From Apteryx mantelli (lineage: Eukaryota; Chordata; Aves; Apterygiformes; Apterygidae), in the NCBI RefSeq assembly GCF_036417845.1, contig NC_089979.1, positions 122,359,415 through 122,423,414 of the forward strand: 64,000 nucleotides of DNA, given 5' to 3'. Positions 38,365 through 52,400 of the stretch are shown here, one piece after another. Each line of letters begins with the position of its first letter. The first letter of the stretch is position 1. The notes under the pieces were generated by a model. That model was not told the origin of the DNA, ran no database searches, and saw nothing but the letters and a program-made list of their open reading frames with translations. The translations under genes and the position numbers were made by a program.

Positions 38365-39359
38365 AAAGGAAATGATAGAGAAGAAAAGAAAGGAGTTACA
38401 TGCACCAGTCAGGGCATCACTAGGGATGGGATGCTGTGTCTCTTAAGTACTGGAAGTAGCTAAACCAAGATCATTGTTAAACCAACTTTAATAATGTGCT
38501 GTCATCAAAAAGGAGAAATGACCTCCCTACCTAATACTAGAGCAGAACTCCCCAAAAGCGCAGACTGTGGAAGGATCCTTATAAATGGTCACAAGGCTGC
38601 AGCTGGTTCCTTGTTCTCCTTTCTTCATTCAAAGATCAAAGATATTATAATTCATCAAGATCATAATGACACAAGGAAACAGTAGGATGCATTTAGTTTT
38701 TTACAGTATGTGAATCTGAATCTTACAACAATAAGCACATGGTGGCAAAGTGGTTCAAGTGACTCACTGTGAATGCAAGCACGTCTCTGGCAAACCCAGC
38801 CTACAGGCTGTAGGATGCTCCTTTGCTGTAGCTGATCACACAGGTTGGACAGGTGGTGGCAGCTGGATGTTAGTGATGTTGCTCTTACCTGCGCTTCTGG
38901 GGATAGCCTAGTCCCATTGAGCTGTCTAGGTTTGGCAAGGACTGTAGCAAGACTACAAACCAGGTGGTGCCAGCACCTTTGAATTTGAATGGAGAGGTAG
39001 CTCTGGGATTGGAGGGCTACCAATTTGTGAGGGTATCTACCTGAAAAAATACTTGCTCCCTTTGAAGAGGCAGTGATATATTATTCCTTCATCCACAGGG
39101 TCATCTCTAGGCAAAACCCACTTTCTGTCTCTGCCTTTGCTTTGGGAGTGAACTGAAGGATGTGATTTAGGGACAGCCAGAGACGTGCTGTATCAGTCGT
39201 AGGGAAAGCCAGATATGTATCCCCCGAAAGACTAGAGAGCAGCAGGTGGAGGGGGAAGGGGGGAGATGTGGCTGTGTCCAAGCATGACTTGCCATCTGCA
39301 TTGGAGGCCTGTCCAACAACAGCAGTGCCCGAGCCAGGGTGACACTGCACTGCACCTCA
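38365..39359. other. Spacer between CR1 and the CpG island
   Basis: No gene or repeat recognised. Distal promoter sequence of ENTPD3 may lie here. Confidence 0.6.
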
Positions 39360-39960
39360 GGGCTCCCCCTTGCCGGTCCCTTGTGGAGCCGAGCCTCCGT
39401 GAGCTGGTCCCCCGCAGCCGATGTCACCCCGCCAGGCGCTGCTGCACCCCACCAGCTCCCCTCGGGTCCCCTCCACATCTCCAACTGCTTCAACACTTCC
39501 AGTGCGTCCCCTCCCCGCAGACCTCTCCCACTGAATCAATTCGCCCTCCTCTTTAGCATCCAGATTTTTTACGTCCAAGGGGTTTGGGGGGGGGGCTTTA
39601 TATCTAGTTAGAGCCTGCCAAGGGGCTCCCCCCCGCCCAACCTCCAGGGCGAGGGGCGGCGGGTGCGCGCGCGCGGCGCGGCGGCCGTTGGGGAGCCGTT
39701 TGTCGCTGGCGGCGCCCGTGCGCAGGGAGAGGCGGGGGGAGGGGAAAAGCAGTGCCCCGCGCTTTCTCTCTTTCGCAAATCGCAAGCAGTGCGCGGAGCT
39801 CTCTCAGCCGGGATGGTGACCAAGGGGGTGAAGTTCTGCGATTCAGCCGTTGACTTAGTACCGTGTGGGGAACGTGTTTGTTTTACTTTTTTTTTTTTTT
39901 AACTCCTCCGAAGGAAGGTCCCCTTCTTTTCGGCCGGCTGCCCTCCAAGGGGAACAGTCC
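39360..39960. promoter_or_regulatory. CpG island, probable ENTPD3 promoter and 5' UTR exon
   Basis: A sharp rise in G+C and CpG in an otherwise CpG-poor window, with a CG-alternating core (GCGCGCGCGCGGCGCGGCGG near 39665-39685). It has a GC box GGGGCGG at 39653-39659, an inverted one (CCCCGCCC) near 39631, and a TTTATATC element at 39597-39604 just upstream of the core. It is the only strong CpG island upstream of ENTPD3, 3.3 kb before the exon that needs a 5' leader. I could not fix the transcription start or the donor. It may also fire in the antisense direction. Confidence 0.65.
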
Positions 39961-42900
39961 TGTGAAACTTGCTCACAGGTTTTTATTGAGGGTTTTAAAA
40001 ACTCTTTTTTTTTTTTTTTTTTATGGCAACACTTGAGAAGCATTCGCCTACAGACCGCTGCTAAAATAAATGTTCATGTATTTATATCTCTCCGGTTATA
40101 GTTTGAAGGAAGATGTTTATGGTGCTTGTCCATCTGCCATACGAACAAACAGGTTAGTACCCAAAATAGGTGGTTTCGATGTTTGCAGTAACTTGGAAAA
40201 AGGAATCTCTGCATATATATGCACTGGTATTGATACAGATGTATATTTAGCTTAGCCAAATTCAAAATGCTGGTGGCATGAAGACATTTTTCCTTCGGTT
40301 TTCAATTTGCAGATAGGCATTCCTTTTGCTTAAAAGTGTAGAAAATGATCCTCCAATATATTCCTGTCTGGTCCACTGTATTTAGTTTAATTGGGTGTGA
40401 AAACTGTATGTATTTATGCTGTTTCTTGCTTCAGAATGATATTGTTTTAATAATGTAATGCAGCTGCTTTTTTATTCATTAAAAACTTCTTTGAAAGTGT
40501 CTTTGTTGGTTTTTTGCCAACAAATGCAGCAACTTAGAGTGAGTTACTTATAATCCTGCAGCTCTTTAAATCAGGGATTGGATAAACTTCTCTACATCTC
40601 TACAGATTTCAGTGAATGGGTAAGTACCCATTTTTCTTATTACCCATGTTCCCCAGTATGCGTGCGAGACTTAAGTGGGTGTAGCTGAAGGTAAAATACA
40701 GCCCTGTGCTTTTGATCCAGTTACGTGAAATCTTAGAGCACCGCACCTGATTCAGATAGGCCTGATGTCAGTGGTGTGATGACTTCAGGAGGGCATGGAG
40801 TGTAAGGTGTCCTGGCACAAAGGCAGTTGTTTAAATCAGGGTTTATGGCTTATTCTCTGTTGAAATTTTCTTGTTTGCCAAGATTGTATGATGAATATCC
40901 TCCCTGACAAAAAGATTTTTGAAAAGTGAAACATCACTGTTGAAGCCAAATCCCAGTACTAGGGAAGCAGATAAGAACTTCAATAAAATAAGTTCTCAAT
41001 TTTCCCTGATAAAAGGATGTAGCAAAAAATATTTCAGCAGTCATCACGGTGTTTTTAAGCGTTAATAGCGTAATAATGATTATTGCTTTGCTCTTTAGTA
41101 AGGCTTTAGTTTTTCAAAGACTCATTTGCCCTGAGCTTTTACTCTTTGATAATGACTTGCGTTTTCCTGCACTGAAAGTCAGTGCTTTGATCTGAGTGAA
41201 TGGTATATATTAGGTGTATGTTGATACTTCTTCAGTTGCTTCTCAGTTATAGATAATCCTGTGATCATGGAAAGTGTATACAGATTTGCAAGCTAAAGAA
41301 AAAGAGGGTCTTTTTTTTCCCCCCAAAGACAAGTATTTTATCAAGATGGTTATTCTTAGATGTATAGTTAAAATCTGCTGTTTCTTTTTGAAAGTTAATT
41401 GATCTGTATGAATACTTTAGGTTAGTATGCTCTGACATCATCCTCAGATTCCAGTGAGAATCCTTTCTAGATGTTAACAGATTTTCTAATAGGATGAAAT
41501 TTATTTTTACTATCTTTCATGTATTGTGTACATTATACTTGAATGCCTCGGGATAGTAAAGCAATGGACAGCAGTAAATTAATCATCAATGTAGCTGGGC
41601 AGCAGCCTGATAATTATCTCACAGATGTCTGATGATTAAGATAATGAAGTTAATACCAAGCAAGGAAAAGACAGTGATGGAAGAGTAGATTGGCAGTAAA
41701 CAAGGAGCCCATATGGATTGGGAAAGGGGGCTAATTAGCATTAAAAATCACATTCTGGAGATGAGACATGTCAGGCTGAAGTGAGTTTCTGAAAGCCAAT
41801 CTGAGCTAGACTTCACAATGGGAATTAGAAAACAGAGAAGGAAAGCAGCAGAGGTGGGCAGAGCTCACTTAGAGTGAAGGCAGGCCCAGAGCAAAACAAG
41901 TAACTTGGTGCTTTTGAATGTGAGCATAGATATTGGACCAGGGTTACAAAGGCTGAAGTACTCTTGGGGTTTAGAATATGGAAATTGTGTAGAGAAGCAT
42001 TTGTTCTGCCTGTCTTCCTCAGCTCTCTGGCTCAGGTTGGAGCCTAAGGAGGCTGACCATGTGTGGTAGGTACACCGGGGCTGATTCAGTGTGCTACAGC
42101 CATAGAGAGCAGACCGACTTTTACTTCCTGTGCTTAGGATGGATTGGCACTGGCAATTGCTGGAACAACAGGGTGAACCTGAACAACCATCTGTATACTC
42201 CATCATCAGCACTGAAGAATTAGGAGATGGGAATTAGGTTAGCCTGGCATGATCTATCCTGGTATTTCTATGTCAAAATAACTGTTTTCTGCAAATGAGA
42301 AAGGCAGCAAAGTTCTCTTTTGTGTGTCTCTGAAACTTCTGAGCTTCCCATCTCCCACCAGCCACTTCTTCCCTTCTCAACCCCTGGAATTTTCGATATG
42401 GGAATTTTCTGACTCAGAGGTACTGAAATGCCTTTTGGGCTGAAGAGCTGTCTGGCCAGGGACATGCAAAAGTAAAGGATTGATAGAAATTACAAGAAAC
42501 CTAAACCACACTTGAATTCTAGAAAACCTTTCTAGAGGAGTATATAGTCAGCCTTATCTTCAGTGTGCATGTTTCATGTCACCTTTAGGTTTGTCTAGCA
42601 TAACTACACTTCAGGTTTATTTAGATTTAGTACTGTTCATGGCAAGATCTGTGGGTTAAATTGTATACATTATACCTTTTGAGTAGTGCACAGTGATAAT
42701 AATAGGCCCTGTATTAGTATGTGCACATATATATACACACAAACCTATTTCATGAACACTTTAGAAGTTAGAAGAAAAATGCCTACTTTACAGCTTTTAA
42801 AACATCTTTTGTTCCTTTTTAAAGCAGCCTGTATTCATTATAGACACTGACCTTACATCTCTGGCAGGAACATCCAGCTGTGTTAAGCAGCTGCCAGCAT

Positions 42901-43303
42901 TGTGTCTATGTGGCTGTGGCTTTGTCCATGTTATATGTGTGCATGGGATGGTTGAGTGTGCACTAGCCCCAGCCTGCCCATCACCCCTGTTTCCTTAGGC
43001 AATGGGAGATGGTGAGCGTGCATCTACATGCAGGCACTGTGGGAAATGGGCAGACTGGCACCTGAGGGTGAAATCTGGCATTCATTAGCATGACAATATA
43101 GACACACCCCTTCTGGATAAGGACAAGTTAGTGATGGCAAAACACCGGGCAGTTCTTGAAGAGAATATAGAATTTTCTTATAGCATTATCTAGTCGATGA
43201 AACTTGAGATTTTACGAGGAGTCTCAACTGATTCAGGGCTTAAGGCCTTAGCTTTTTGAGATAGAATCACTGAATCCTTAAAAGTTTCTTTTATTTTTTT
43301 CAG
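39961..43303 (+). other. Probable 5'-UTR-to-coding intron of ENTPD3
   Basis: Runs from the CpG island to the acceptor at 43301-43303. Good donor words occur at 40152 (CAG|GTTAGT) and 40620 (TGG|GTAAGT), but none can be assigned without RNA evidence. No CDS is recognised in it. Confidence 0.5.
40005..40022 (+). repeat. T homopolymer (18 nt) downstream of the CpG island
   Basis: An uninterrupted T-run, preceded by a 14-T run at 39887-39900. The roughly 100 bp between the two could be a small element, but I recognise none. Confidence 0.8.
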
Positions 43304-43304
43304 G

Positions 43305-43424
43305 ATGCTCACCAAAACTCCAAGTGTTGTTGCCCAGGTATTCCTTCTTCTAAGCATAGTTCTTGTCATCACTATTGCTGTGATTCAGATAAAGCAGCAA
43401 AAGAACCTCTCCCCAGGACTTAAG
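43305..43424 (+). CDS. ENTPD3: ENTPD3 coding exon 1: N-terminal membrane anchor
   Basis: Encodes residues 1-40 and ends in phase 0 at AAG|GTAAGT. The exon body begins at 43304, after a pyrimidine-rich acceptor ending TTTTTTTCAG, so at least one 5' exon must exist. A short polar stretch is followed by a hydrophobic run ([16 protein letters not shown]), the first transmembrane helix, then a basic QIKQQKN linker on the extracellular side. The ATG lies one base after the acceptor, so its Kozak context depends on the unidentified upstream exon. Human ENTPD3 has a longer N-terminus. Confidence 0.88.
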
Positions 43425-46400
43425 GTAAGTCTTAAAACACATAAGAAAGGAGAACAATGTTTTGAATTGATATTTAATAATGAACTTTATGAACTATATT
43501 TTATGTGGTGATTCAAATGAGTTTACAGCCACAAATTAATGTCTCATCATATCTTTGTCACAGGAAAACTGAGGCTGAGAGAAAAAGAGAATTAGCCAAA
43601 ATCACAGAGTAAGTCAGTGTGAAATTGGAAAAGCATTCCTTGCTTCCCTATGATGGCTATTAGATACTGTCTTCTCCAAGACTGAAAGGCCAAACAAGAA
43701 GAAAATGCCACTGTTTTTTTTGCCAGGGATTGGAAGTAATTTTGAAGCAGGCAATACCTGGAGTTGAAATTCTATTTCCAAACACAGCTAGGAGGTTTAT
43801 GCTGAAATCTTTGCAAACTGCCCCTGCAGAGCATAAAGCATTTGGGCTGTAAGTGTGCACTTTCTGATTTACCTCATGTTTGGACTTGCTGCGTGTTAGC
43901 AGAAGCAAAGGAACTTCATGAGGAGGGGCAGAACAAACTGAAAAAGATAAACTAAAGTACTTTGGAAAGTAGGTTCTGTTTTGTGCTGCTAGAGTATGTG
44001 TGCAGATTGTACAATGAGCGATGCATATAACTGAAGACAAGGCTATAGAAATTAGCCTTCTAGAGGAGCTGTGCAGTCTGGCATTCCGAGTCCTGTGTTT
44101 CGTCCACTATAACTGCCAGCATATAAATCTTGTCAGATCCTTCTTTGAAGTCATTTCTACCTTTACCTCCCTGTATGTATTTAACTGGATAGTTCACAGG
44201 TTGACAGTGATAGGCTGATGTCTCATTACACTTCATGAGATTATGAACATCTTTGACTTTGTCTAGATTATTGGTGCATGAGTTGAACAATGGGCTAAAA
44301 ACTGTATTCTGATAATCATTCTATGTGTTCGTGTGGTGTGGCAGGGTGTGTGTACTGGGACTTTGTATGGGGACATGGTGACTCAAGTTTACTCCCTGTT
44401 GTGCCCAAAATCTCTGCTTACAGCAGCCTTACATCCTGTCAGTTTTGGTGCGAGGCAAGACTGGATTGACGTGCAGGCTAAGGCCACTGTCTCAAGGACA
44501 GCCTACACACCGCTTGTGATGTTGGGCACTAGTTCTGTTTCATGTTTAGAATGACAAAATTGCCTGCCTTGCTCTTTGAGCAAATATTGGGCCAACCTTG
44601 ACCATCTGGAGCAGGTTTAGACCAGGCAGATATGCTTCCTGAATCACAACAGTTTCATGGCTGACTGGTTCTGGAAGAGGATTGTCCTTTTCTTTGCTTA
44701 GATGCCTTAGGTTTGTATTTCTTCAGGGCTGTAAGTCTGCCAACTCTGTAATTCCCAGCTGATATGTAGGGTTGTATGTTTGCTTCCTGAGGGGCTGAGT
44801 AGTTCTCAGTGAATGGTTAACATTTGCAAGAAGTATTTCTTCAGGAGTAGAGAAGGATCTTTGTATGCCAGTTGCAAAACCCCCCAGTACTTAGCTGATG
44901 TGATGGAGCTTGGAAATGGCTGTCATGAAGTTTGTGTTTAGTTAAAATATAATAAAAATGGCAATAACATGATGAAAACAGACTTCCTCTTCTTAAGTGG
45001 CCTCGTCCTTCTGCTTCTGGCTATTCCCCATGAAACCAAAATTGTAGAATAACTAGAGTTTGTGTTAGCTGTGCATAATAGCTCTTTCCAGGACACAGGC
45101 TGAGAGCATCCAGATTCATTCTGCTCTGGCACAAGAGATATATTTTCTGCTATGCCATTGATGTTTGTATGTGTTCTTGCTAAATTAATTATTTTGGTTC
45201 CGTGGTGGTTGGGTTATCTGAAAATTCAGCCAGTAATTTGTGAAGGAAGGACCCATCCATGTGCATGAGACTGAGGCACTGAAAGAGCTCGCGACTCGTT
45301 GAAACACTGGAAAGTGAGAAGAGTGGTGAAGGGAGCACAAACATCCCTTAGTGACAAGGCTTGTGAAGAAGTCCAGAACTATAAATGATACTAGCTCTGA
45401 ATGTAATGAGCCTTCATACCAGTCGACAAAATTTCTATTTGGCCACAGAAGCTTTGTGAGCCCTAGAGAAAAAATACCTCTCCTCATTTTTGTGTTTCTT
45501 TAATCTGTCTCTCCAGGTGCCACAGTTTTCTACACCTAAACTTAGCATGTGCAAAAGAGCACATTTCGTTTTGCTCTCAGGAAGTGTTTGCCTTACTTGC
45601 AGATGTTATGACTTGATTAAAAGCAGTTCAAACCTGTATAGTTGAACTGGAGTGTACTTCTAGCATGGACACACTTTTGCTGTCTCCATCCTTGCTGTAA
45701 CTGGTTTAGCTTGTTAGATTCCTCTGGCAGTTTTCCAAGGTGATTGGAAGGCAGGTGAGCTGTCCTGACTGTGCCTGCTTTAAGAATTTGCAGCTGTATG
45801 TTCTCCTATGGCTATGGTATTCAAGCTGAAGAGCTGATTACTCCTGGGGCTTGTTCCTGCTTCCTTGTTGAGATTACTGCTCTTCAAGGTGTACTTACTG
45901 TCGCGGTCCGCGGGAGTGACGGGAATGAATCATACGCATTCACAGAATGCAGGTTCAATTCCCTCTTTATTCAGCAATTTGCCTATTTTATAAGTACAAG
46001 TATTCGGCGCTCTGGCCCTTGATTTGTGGTTCATACAGATTATGTCACAGGTAGCCAATCATTGCACCGATCGCGCACACAGCGGTCATGCCTTGTACCT
46101 TGCTGCTTGTTTAGCAAAGCTGTCTAGCCCTTAACCTTGGTTCCCACTGGCTTCTGCTAGTTTATCTGTACTTTCTCAGGATGTATCATTCCCAGCTGCA
46201 CCAGTGTCCTTGGTAAACTACTTCAAAGCACATAGCAGCAGCTACAGTCTGAGGCCTAAGGCTTCAGCAAATTTAGCTACTTATGCTAAGCAAGTTGTGC
46301 TAAGCAACTAATCCTAAACAGTGTAGTTCCATACTCTATATTTCATATAGATTGTTGCTCTGAAGTACCGCAAGGGCCCCAACAACTTACAAAGCTGTTC

Positions 46401-49400
46401 ATATGAATATCTCTTACCCATTTTGGCCACAACTAGATTGGTTGAGTTGAACAGCATAAATCTTCCTTTGAAAAAGTTTAGCAGTGCTTACACAAGCAGT
46501 TGTGCTTGTGGATGGAAGGGTATGCTCTTTCAGGGGAAGACAGTTAGTTGACAGGGTGGGGTGTAGCTGTTTCTGCAGTCAGCCCAGCTGTGGCCAGGAA
46601 ATGATGTGTGAATGTACCTTTAGAGAGACAGAGTCTGGTTTATCGTTGCCTTGCTCTTTATTTAGCTTCTGATAAGTATGTGCAGTAATCATAATATTCT
46701 GCCAAGAAGTAAAGTGGTACATTTACTTTGTGCCATAGGCAATATGGTCACTCCAGTGTTGGAGAAACCCTGGGCAACAGTAAAAGCCATCCAATGACCT
46801 ATAGAAAAAAAACAGCGTTTTCCTTCAAGTCTCTTTTTTCATCCTTATTTTTACTGGTCAAGAAAACAGAACTCTGAAGCTTTTCTGGGTTAATGTTGCC
46901 TCCCTGTCTTCTCTGACTAATCTATTCCATTGACTAGATGATGGAACTTGGTATTAGGAAATCCCCAGGCCTTTATCTCTCTCTAATGGTGATTGACTAG
47001 AGATGATGGAGATTCACAGTGGAAAAATTGAAAGAGAGGGGAAAGGAGGGAGAAAAAGTTGTCCTGTTCTTTAATAGCTGCTGGCCCAGAATAAGTGTTT
47101 TCCTCTGCTCTCTATCCCACTCAGTGCATTTTAAAGCAGGAGAACGTTGCTTGTCCTTAAAGGGCAGCCAAAGGTGATCTGACTTGCAGTTTGGACTGAC
47201 ATGTAACATCACCAGAGCATTCTAGTTTGACCAGTTTTTATTAGGTAGCAGCCTAAGACAAGGCATGTAGAATTCTCTCCCCCTCTTGAAATGCTGCATC
47301 CTCTATCACTTCTGTTATTTTATATTAAAGACTCATCTTAGTTCCAATATCTGGCACACTCCTCATTAATCACCACCTCGTGAGGCTGCATGGACCAGTT
47401 CACACAGGGGTGAGAGATGAAGCTCCTCAGCTCAAGAGTTAGCTTGAAATTGGCCCAAGACTCCTTTTAAAAGAACATCTTTTTTAAAGGGAACAAGAGA
47501 CTATAGGAAAAATGAGAGAAGGAATAGGGAACTAAAGTTGTTAGTTATACATTGGTTCAGATAAACATACCACTACTCTTTGGGTTGGAAATCTGTTACT
47601 TTCAGGCAGCAGCTTGAGAAATGCAGGTATATATTGGGGAGGGAGGATGGAAATGGGTCAAAAAGCCCCACAATTTAGCTGAGGGAAATATTTTGGTGGC
47701 ATATTTCCGTTATCTTCCAGGTCTACATGGGGACGATATTTAGCACTAGAAATAGCAAAGTTAAAAGCTTATGCTTGGTGCTTTGAGCTGACTGAGACTA
47801 GACCTAATTAATAGCCTTTGAGTAGATGCACCATTACTGTATTATATATCTCCAGAGTGCTCATCTGTCTAAAGCCAATGTGATGCAATACCTTTTCAGG
47901 AGGGGGAATACACTTAAAGTGTCTTTGCTAAAACAGTGCCTTGAATGGTACCTGATGACTTAGTGGATTGATGGTGTCTGTGGAGCCTTTCACCTTTTAG
48001 CTGATCAGGTTAAATACGGTCTATATAAGTATGAATGAAATTTTCATTATCTTAACAGTCCTCTGGGAAATAGAGACTGGTATTGCTGGTAATTCTTAAG
48101 GGGGGGCAGGGCTTTGGGGGATTACAGTGGGAAGCTGGGAACTAATGAGGTGTGGAGGCTGAAGCAGTGATCTTTCTCAGTCAGATTTGAGGCTCTGCAG
48201 GGAGACAGTATGATGAAATTTATAGGCCTGCTGCAGCTGCTCTTACTGCTTCATAGCCAGGTGGAGACTCTCATTTTTCAGCATTGTCAGGCTGATACTT
48301 TTTCTGGACATCTGTCTTTTTTTTTCTTTTAAAGTGTGCTTCCTACCAGTAAGATGAGTTGGGAGGAGGGGGCAGCTAAACTTACTTTCAGGGAATGTAA
48401 AGAGGATAAGCAAAATTACTGCTTTCAAAATACTTTCCTTCAGGCAGTTTGCCTTCCTAATTGCCTGAGTGCTCTGCTGCCACAAAAGACAGAAAAGGGG
48501 GGAAGACTGATCTGGTGGGCAGTAGACTGAGATGGAGAAACCTGTGTTTTAATCCCACAGAGAGCTCTGTGACCTTGGACAGATCACTTAAATATTTTCT
48601 TATTTATCGCATCAATAAACTTGGGATAATACTGATTCTCTTTCCCTCAGTGTTGTCTTGCACTCTGGCACTAAGCACTTAGACTAATTTCAGTGGCAGG
48701 CTCACAGATGGACTGCCAAAGTCATTCAGAGGGGGAGTTTATGGGGAAATTAGAAAGGAATCAGACTTGTTTCATCATTCTACTTGCTGACTATTATACA
48801 CTTGACCTCTTCGCTTGTGGCTTTAAGAACCCTTGTGCACCCTTGGATCTAATGCCAATGCTTAGGTATCCAACCCTTCAGTGTCCAGCAAGCGTAGCTG
48901 GGATAATGAGAATGCAGCTTGCTGCAAAATGAGGTCCTAACACAGTGTTACTTACGTATGGGTGTGGGTTTTGAGCCTGATGCTGAAAGGAGATGAGCAG
49001 TCTTCATTCCCATGCAATCCATTATTGAAGATACATAGTATACTCTTCGTTTTGCACCCAGGTTCATTCTGTGCTCTGGTGTGGGATTCCTGTCTAAGCA
49101 CCTAGTACTAGGATTAATGTCTCTTGTAAATGTACTATGCATCCCCTTTCTAAAGGAAGAAGAGCAAAGAAATACAGCTGCATGTGGACCTGTAAGCTGT
49201 CACTCTTTATTTCTTTATGTAATGTATTATTTTTTTCTCCACAGTATGGAATAGTGCTCGATGCTGGATCGTCTCGGACTACAGTCTATGTGTATGAGTG
49301 GCCAGCAGAAAAAGAAAATGACACAGGAGTAGTAAGCCAAATCTTCAAGTGTAGTGTGAAAGGTGAGCTCAGCTGGCAGTTTCTTATTTCTTTCTAGCCT

Positions 49401-52400
49401 TTAAGAAAATATTATCTGAAAGCTTATAGTGTTTTTTTTTTCCCCCCACTGTGTTTGCCTTTCAGTGTTTGAGAGTAAGAATTGTTAAGACTGTATCTAT
49501 AGCTGTCTTATTCAGGATCAGCTCTCCTCCTACTGATACAGCAGACTCCCCTAATCTCCACTGAAGAGAAGAAATTATGGCTAAACTTGGTTTACTCCAC
49601 TGCAGTGCAAGATTGGTGCAGAGAGAATTCGATCAGGCCCTGTAAATGTTTAGTTCTTGTGCCTTGAATTAATTTCTTTTAAAAGACAGGTGTAAAATAC
49701 ATGTAAAAATAGTTTTGAATAAAAAGACTTTGAGATGAGTGGAGATTCGGCCCCTGTGAGATGTTCACTATTAATTTTTATGGGGGCAAAAATGGATGTT
49801 AGCTCTACTATAGTGGTTTGACAAATTAGTTTTTATTTTATAGAAGCATTAATGATGTTTAAAAAAATCTTTGCAGTTTTATGCAGGTTACCTAGAGAAA
49901 CAAGGTTTATGCGGTTGATTTGGTATTGTTCTGTGATTACTTTCAAAGATGCAGCTGAGGGGAATATGGAGCCAGACCTCAAATTATGAAAGGCATGCAG
50001 AAGGTGAACAGGAAGAGTTTCTCCATGCTGCAAAATTAGGGAACGTCTAATAAAATTATCACTAAAAACAGCTAAATTGCAGAATTCTTTCTGATCGGAT
50101 GTCATAGATGCAAAATAACCATAAACAGACTAATGCCTAGATGATAGCTGTATTAAATATGAATATGCAGGTCTGGCCTTTGACTCAGGAAGACCTGTAG
50201 TTATGCACTGCTAGAGGATGTCCCAGGAGAAGTACCACTGGCTACTTGCCTTGTTTGTTTCTCTGAGGTTTTGTATTGATTCCTCTTGGAAAGAGGATGC
50301 TAGATTAGGCTGACTTTTGATCAGAATCTGGTATGGTTGATTATATGTTCTAGTAGTATGTTGTGGATTCCTCTGTAATAACTTCTGAATTTCTTAGTCA
50401 AATTCAGTGACATTTGACTAAGCTTTCAATGTTACCAAAATCTCATACATTTCATGAAGACAGGTGGCCAGACAGGGGAGAGAAATTCACATTATTAAAC
50501 AGTAGCTATGCCATAAGGGATTTCTGCAGGAAGCCAAGCTTCATAAGTTCTGCTACTCTGATTAAAATGAGCTTTAGATCATCTTCTAAGATACTGACTT
50601 CAGCAGTGCTGGTTGTTTAACTAAGTGCTTAAAACTGTAACTTTCACTGACTAGCCCAGTATTTAGGAAAAGGTCACATTACAGTGTTTCTCTAGTAAGC
50701 CACTTTTGAGCTATGCCGCACTCCAAATTTTAGCAATGGTCTATAAAAAGTAGAAAGTCCTGTTTGGAAAAACAAAAAAAAGGAGACTGATGTGAAAAAT
50801 ACTTGGATGCTGCAGAACTGTACGGAGAGATATTTTAATGTACTGGTTTGGGTTTGCAAGGTTAGATGGAGGGGGGTGGGGGGGGAGATAGAGGGGTGTG
50901 CAGCTCAGGAAGTCTCAGTACAGATTTTGTTGACATCTGAAAATAACTCTGGCGTTCACTGAGAATTTCTCCGTTTCCTTCTCTCTTGGTTATGATCATG
51001 CAAAACCTTATGTCCCAGTTTGTATCTGGAAATGGATGTTGGAGATGTAACTGTCTGTAAGTGACTACTAGATGAGTAGAAGGCAATGGTTTCTTAACAG
51101 TGCAAACATGTCTTAACATCATCATTAAATATACACGTGGACTTTCTTAGCAATTTTAGAACAATAAGGAAAGAAATACAAACTTACACGTGCACAGTAG
51201 AAATGTACTGACATGTACATGATGGTGTATCTCTACAGGCTGCAGGAATGGCAGCCTGCCTGCCGAAGCAGGGGATGCACTCTGCTTGCTCATGTCTTGA
51301 CTCAAAAGGAATGTTGCCCTTAGGGCTTCTGGTGTGAGAAAAATGCACAGAGAAGCTAACTTATTCCTCTGGCATTTTTACAGGAGGAGAATATTTTGTT
51401 TGTTTTAACTCCTGCTGGTCCTTGGATTGTTGAGCAAGGGAGGAAAGACTTTGATGTTAATTGTTGAAATATACCTTATGCAGCAAGGTGTGACTCTCAT
51501 GCATGATATTTGGAGTCAAGGAAACCTTTGATATTCTTAGTTCCACACCAACTTCAACTTGGAGCTCTATGACTTCAGAAGGCATCCCTGTGCATCTTAG
51601 AATTTCACCAGCAATTCCTTGCAGAAGATTCTTTATTATATCTCCAGTTGAAGAGAGTGAGCTGTGGAGGGTGCCATGGTACCCACATCAGTGGTGGTAA
51701 AACAAACCGGGGAACCTTTGGCTTAGGTTGTGGAAGGAGGGGTTCTCTATACTTTTGCAGGTCAGAGAAATTTTACATCCGTTAGACATCTTATTTTCTA
51801 CAGTATCTGCCAGGAGCAAGCCTATTTTCCTCATGAATGCAGCAGTGCTGTCATTGTGTTGTTATATGGTTATACTGTGTATGTATGTTACTATATGTAG
51901 GTACTATAGGTATATATGTATACACACACATTCAAACACAGGAGAGCAGTTTGGAAGTATCTTCTTAGGAACTTGCACAGCTGTGTCACTACATAGTTTA
52001 TGCCTTAAGCACTCATACTTTTTAACCATTCTGTCCTTGTTTGCAGTTACAAGAGGAAAGAGGGAAGCACTTTCTCTTAACACCTGTTTGCTAATTTGGA
52101 CTAATTTGTAGCTGGCAAAGCACAGTGAAATCGATCTGCTTGTTCTCTTTTAGGCCCTGGCATATCCAGCTATGAGAATAACCCTGGAGCCCTTGCCAAA
52201 CCCTTTGGTGACTGTCTGAATAAAGTCAAGGAGAGAATCCCCGTTCACCTGCATAAAAATACTTCTGCTTATCTGGGGGCTACAGCTGGCATGAGACTAC
52301 TGAGGTGTAGTGGAAACTCATTGAACTCTGGTGTATACATACTAGAATAGCAGCTTGTGAAACTAGAATGTGAAAAATGTATTGGACACATTTCTGTTCA

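Larger units (their letters stand above)
43425..49244 (+). other. ENTPD3 intron 1 (5.8 kb)
   Basis: GTAAGT...ACAG intron. It holds a MIR-like fragment (about 43545-43640), an antisense solo LTR (45899-46384) and a second MIR-like fragment (about 48521-48650). The remainder is unremarkable, with no exon-like ORF between good splice sites that I could recognise. Confidence 0.9.

Noticed and set aside
39813-39902. ATG in the CpG island (MVTKGVKFCD...) as the ENTPD3 start
   Set aside because: With the nearby GTGAAG donor it would be out of frame with coding exon 1. Reading through instead enters a T homopolymer that codes only for phenylalanine.
45940-45965. B-box-like word GGTTCAATTCC suggesting a tRNA
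   Set aside because: It lies inside the LTR and no cloverleaf arms pair around it.
45771-46022. 83-aa ORF running into the LTR
   Set aside because: It crosses the integration boundary at 45899, so it cannot be a conserved gene.
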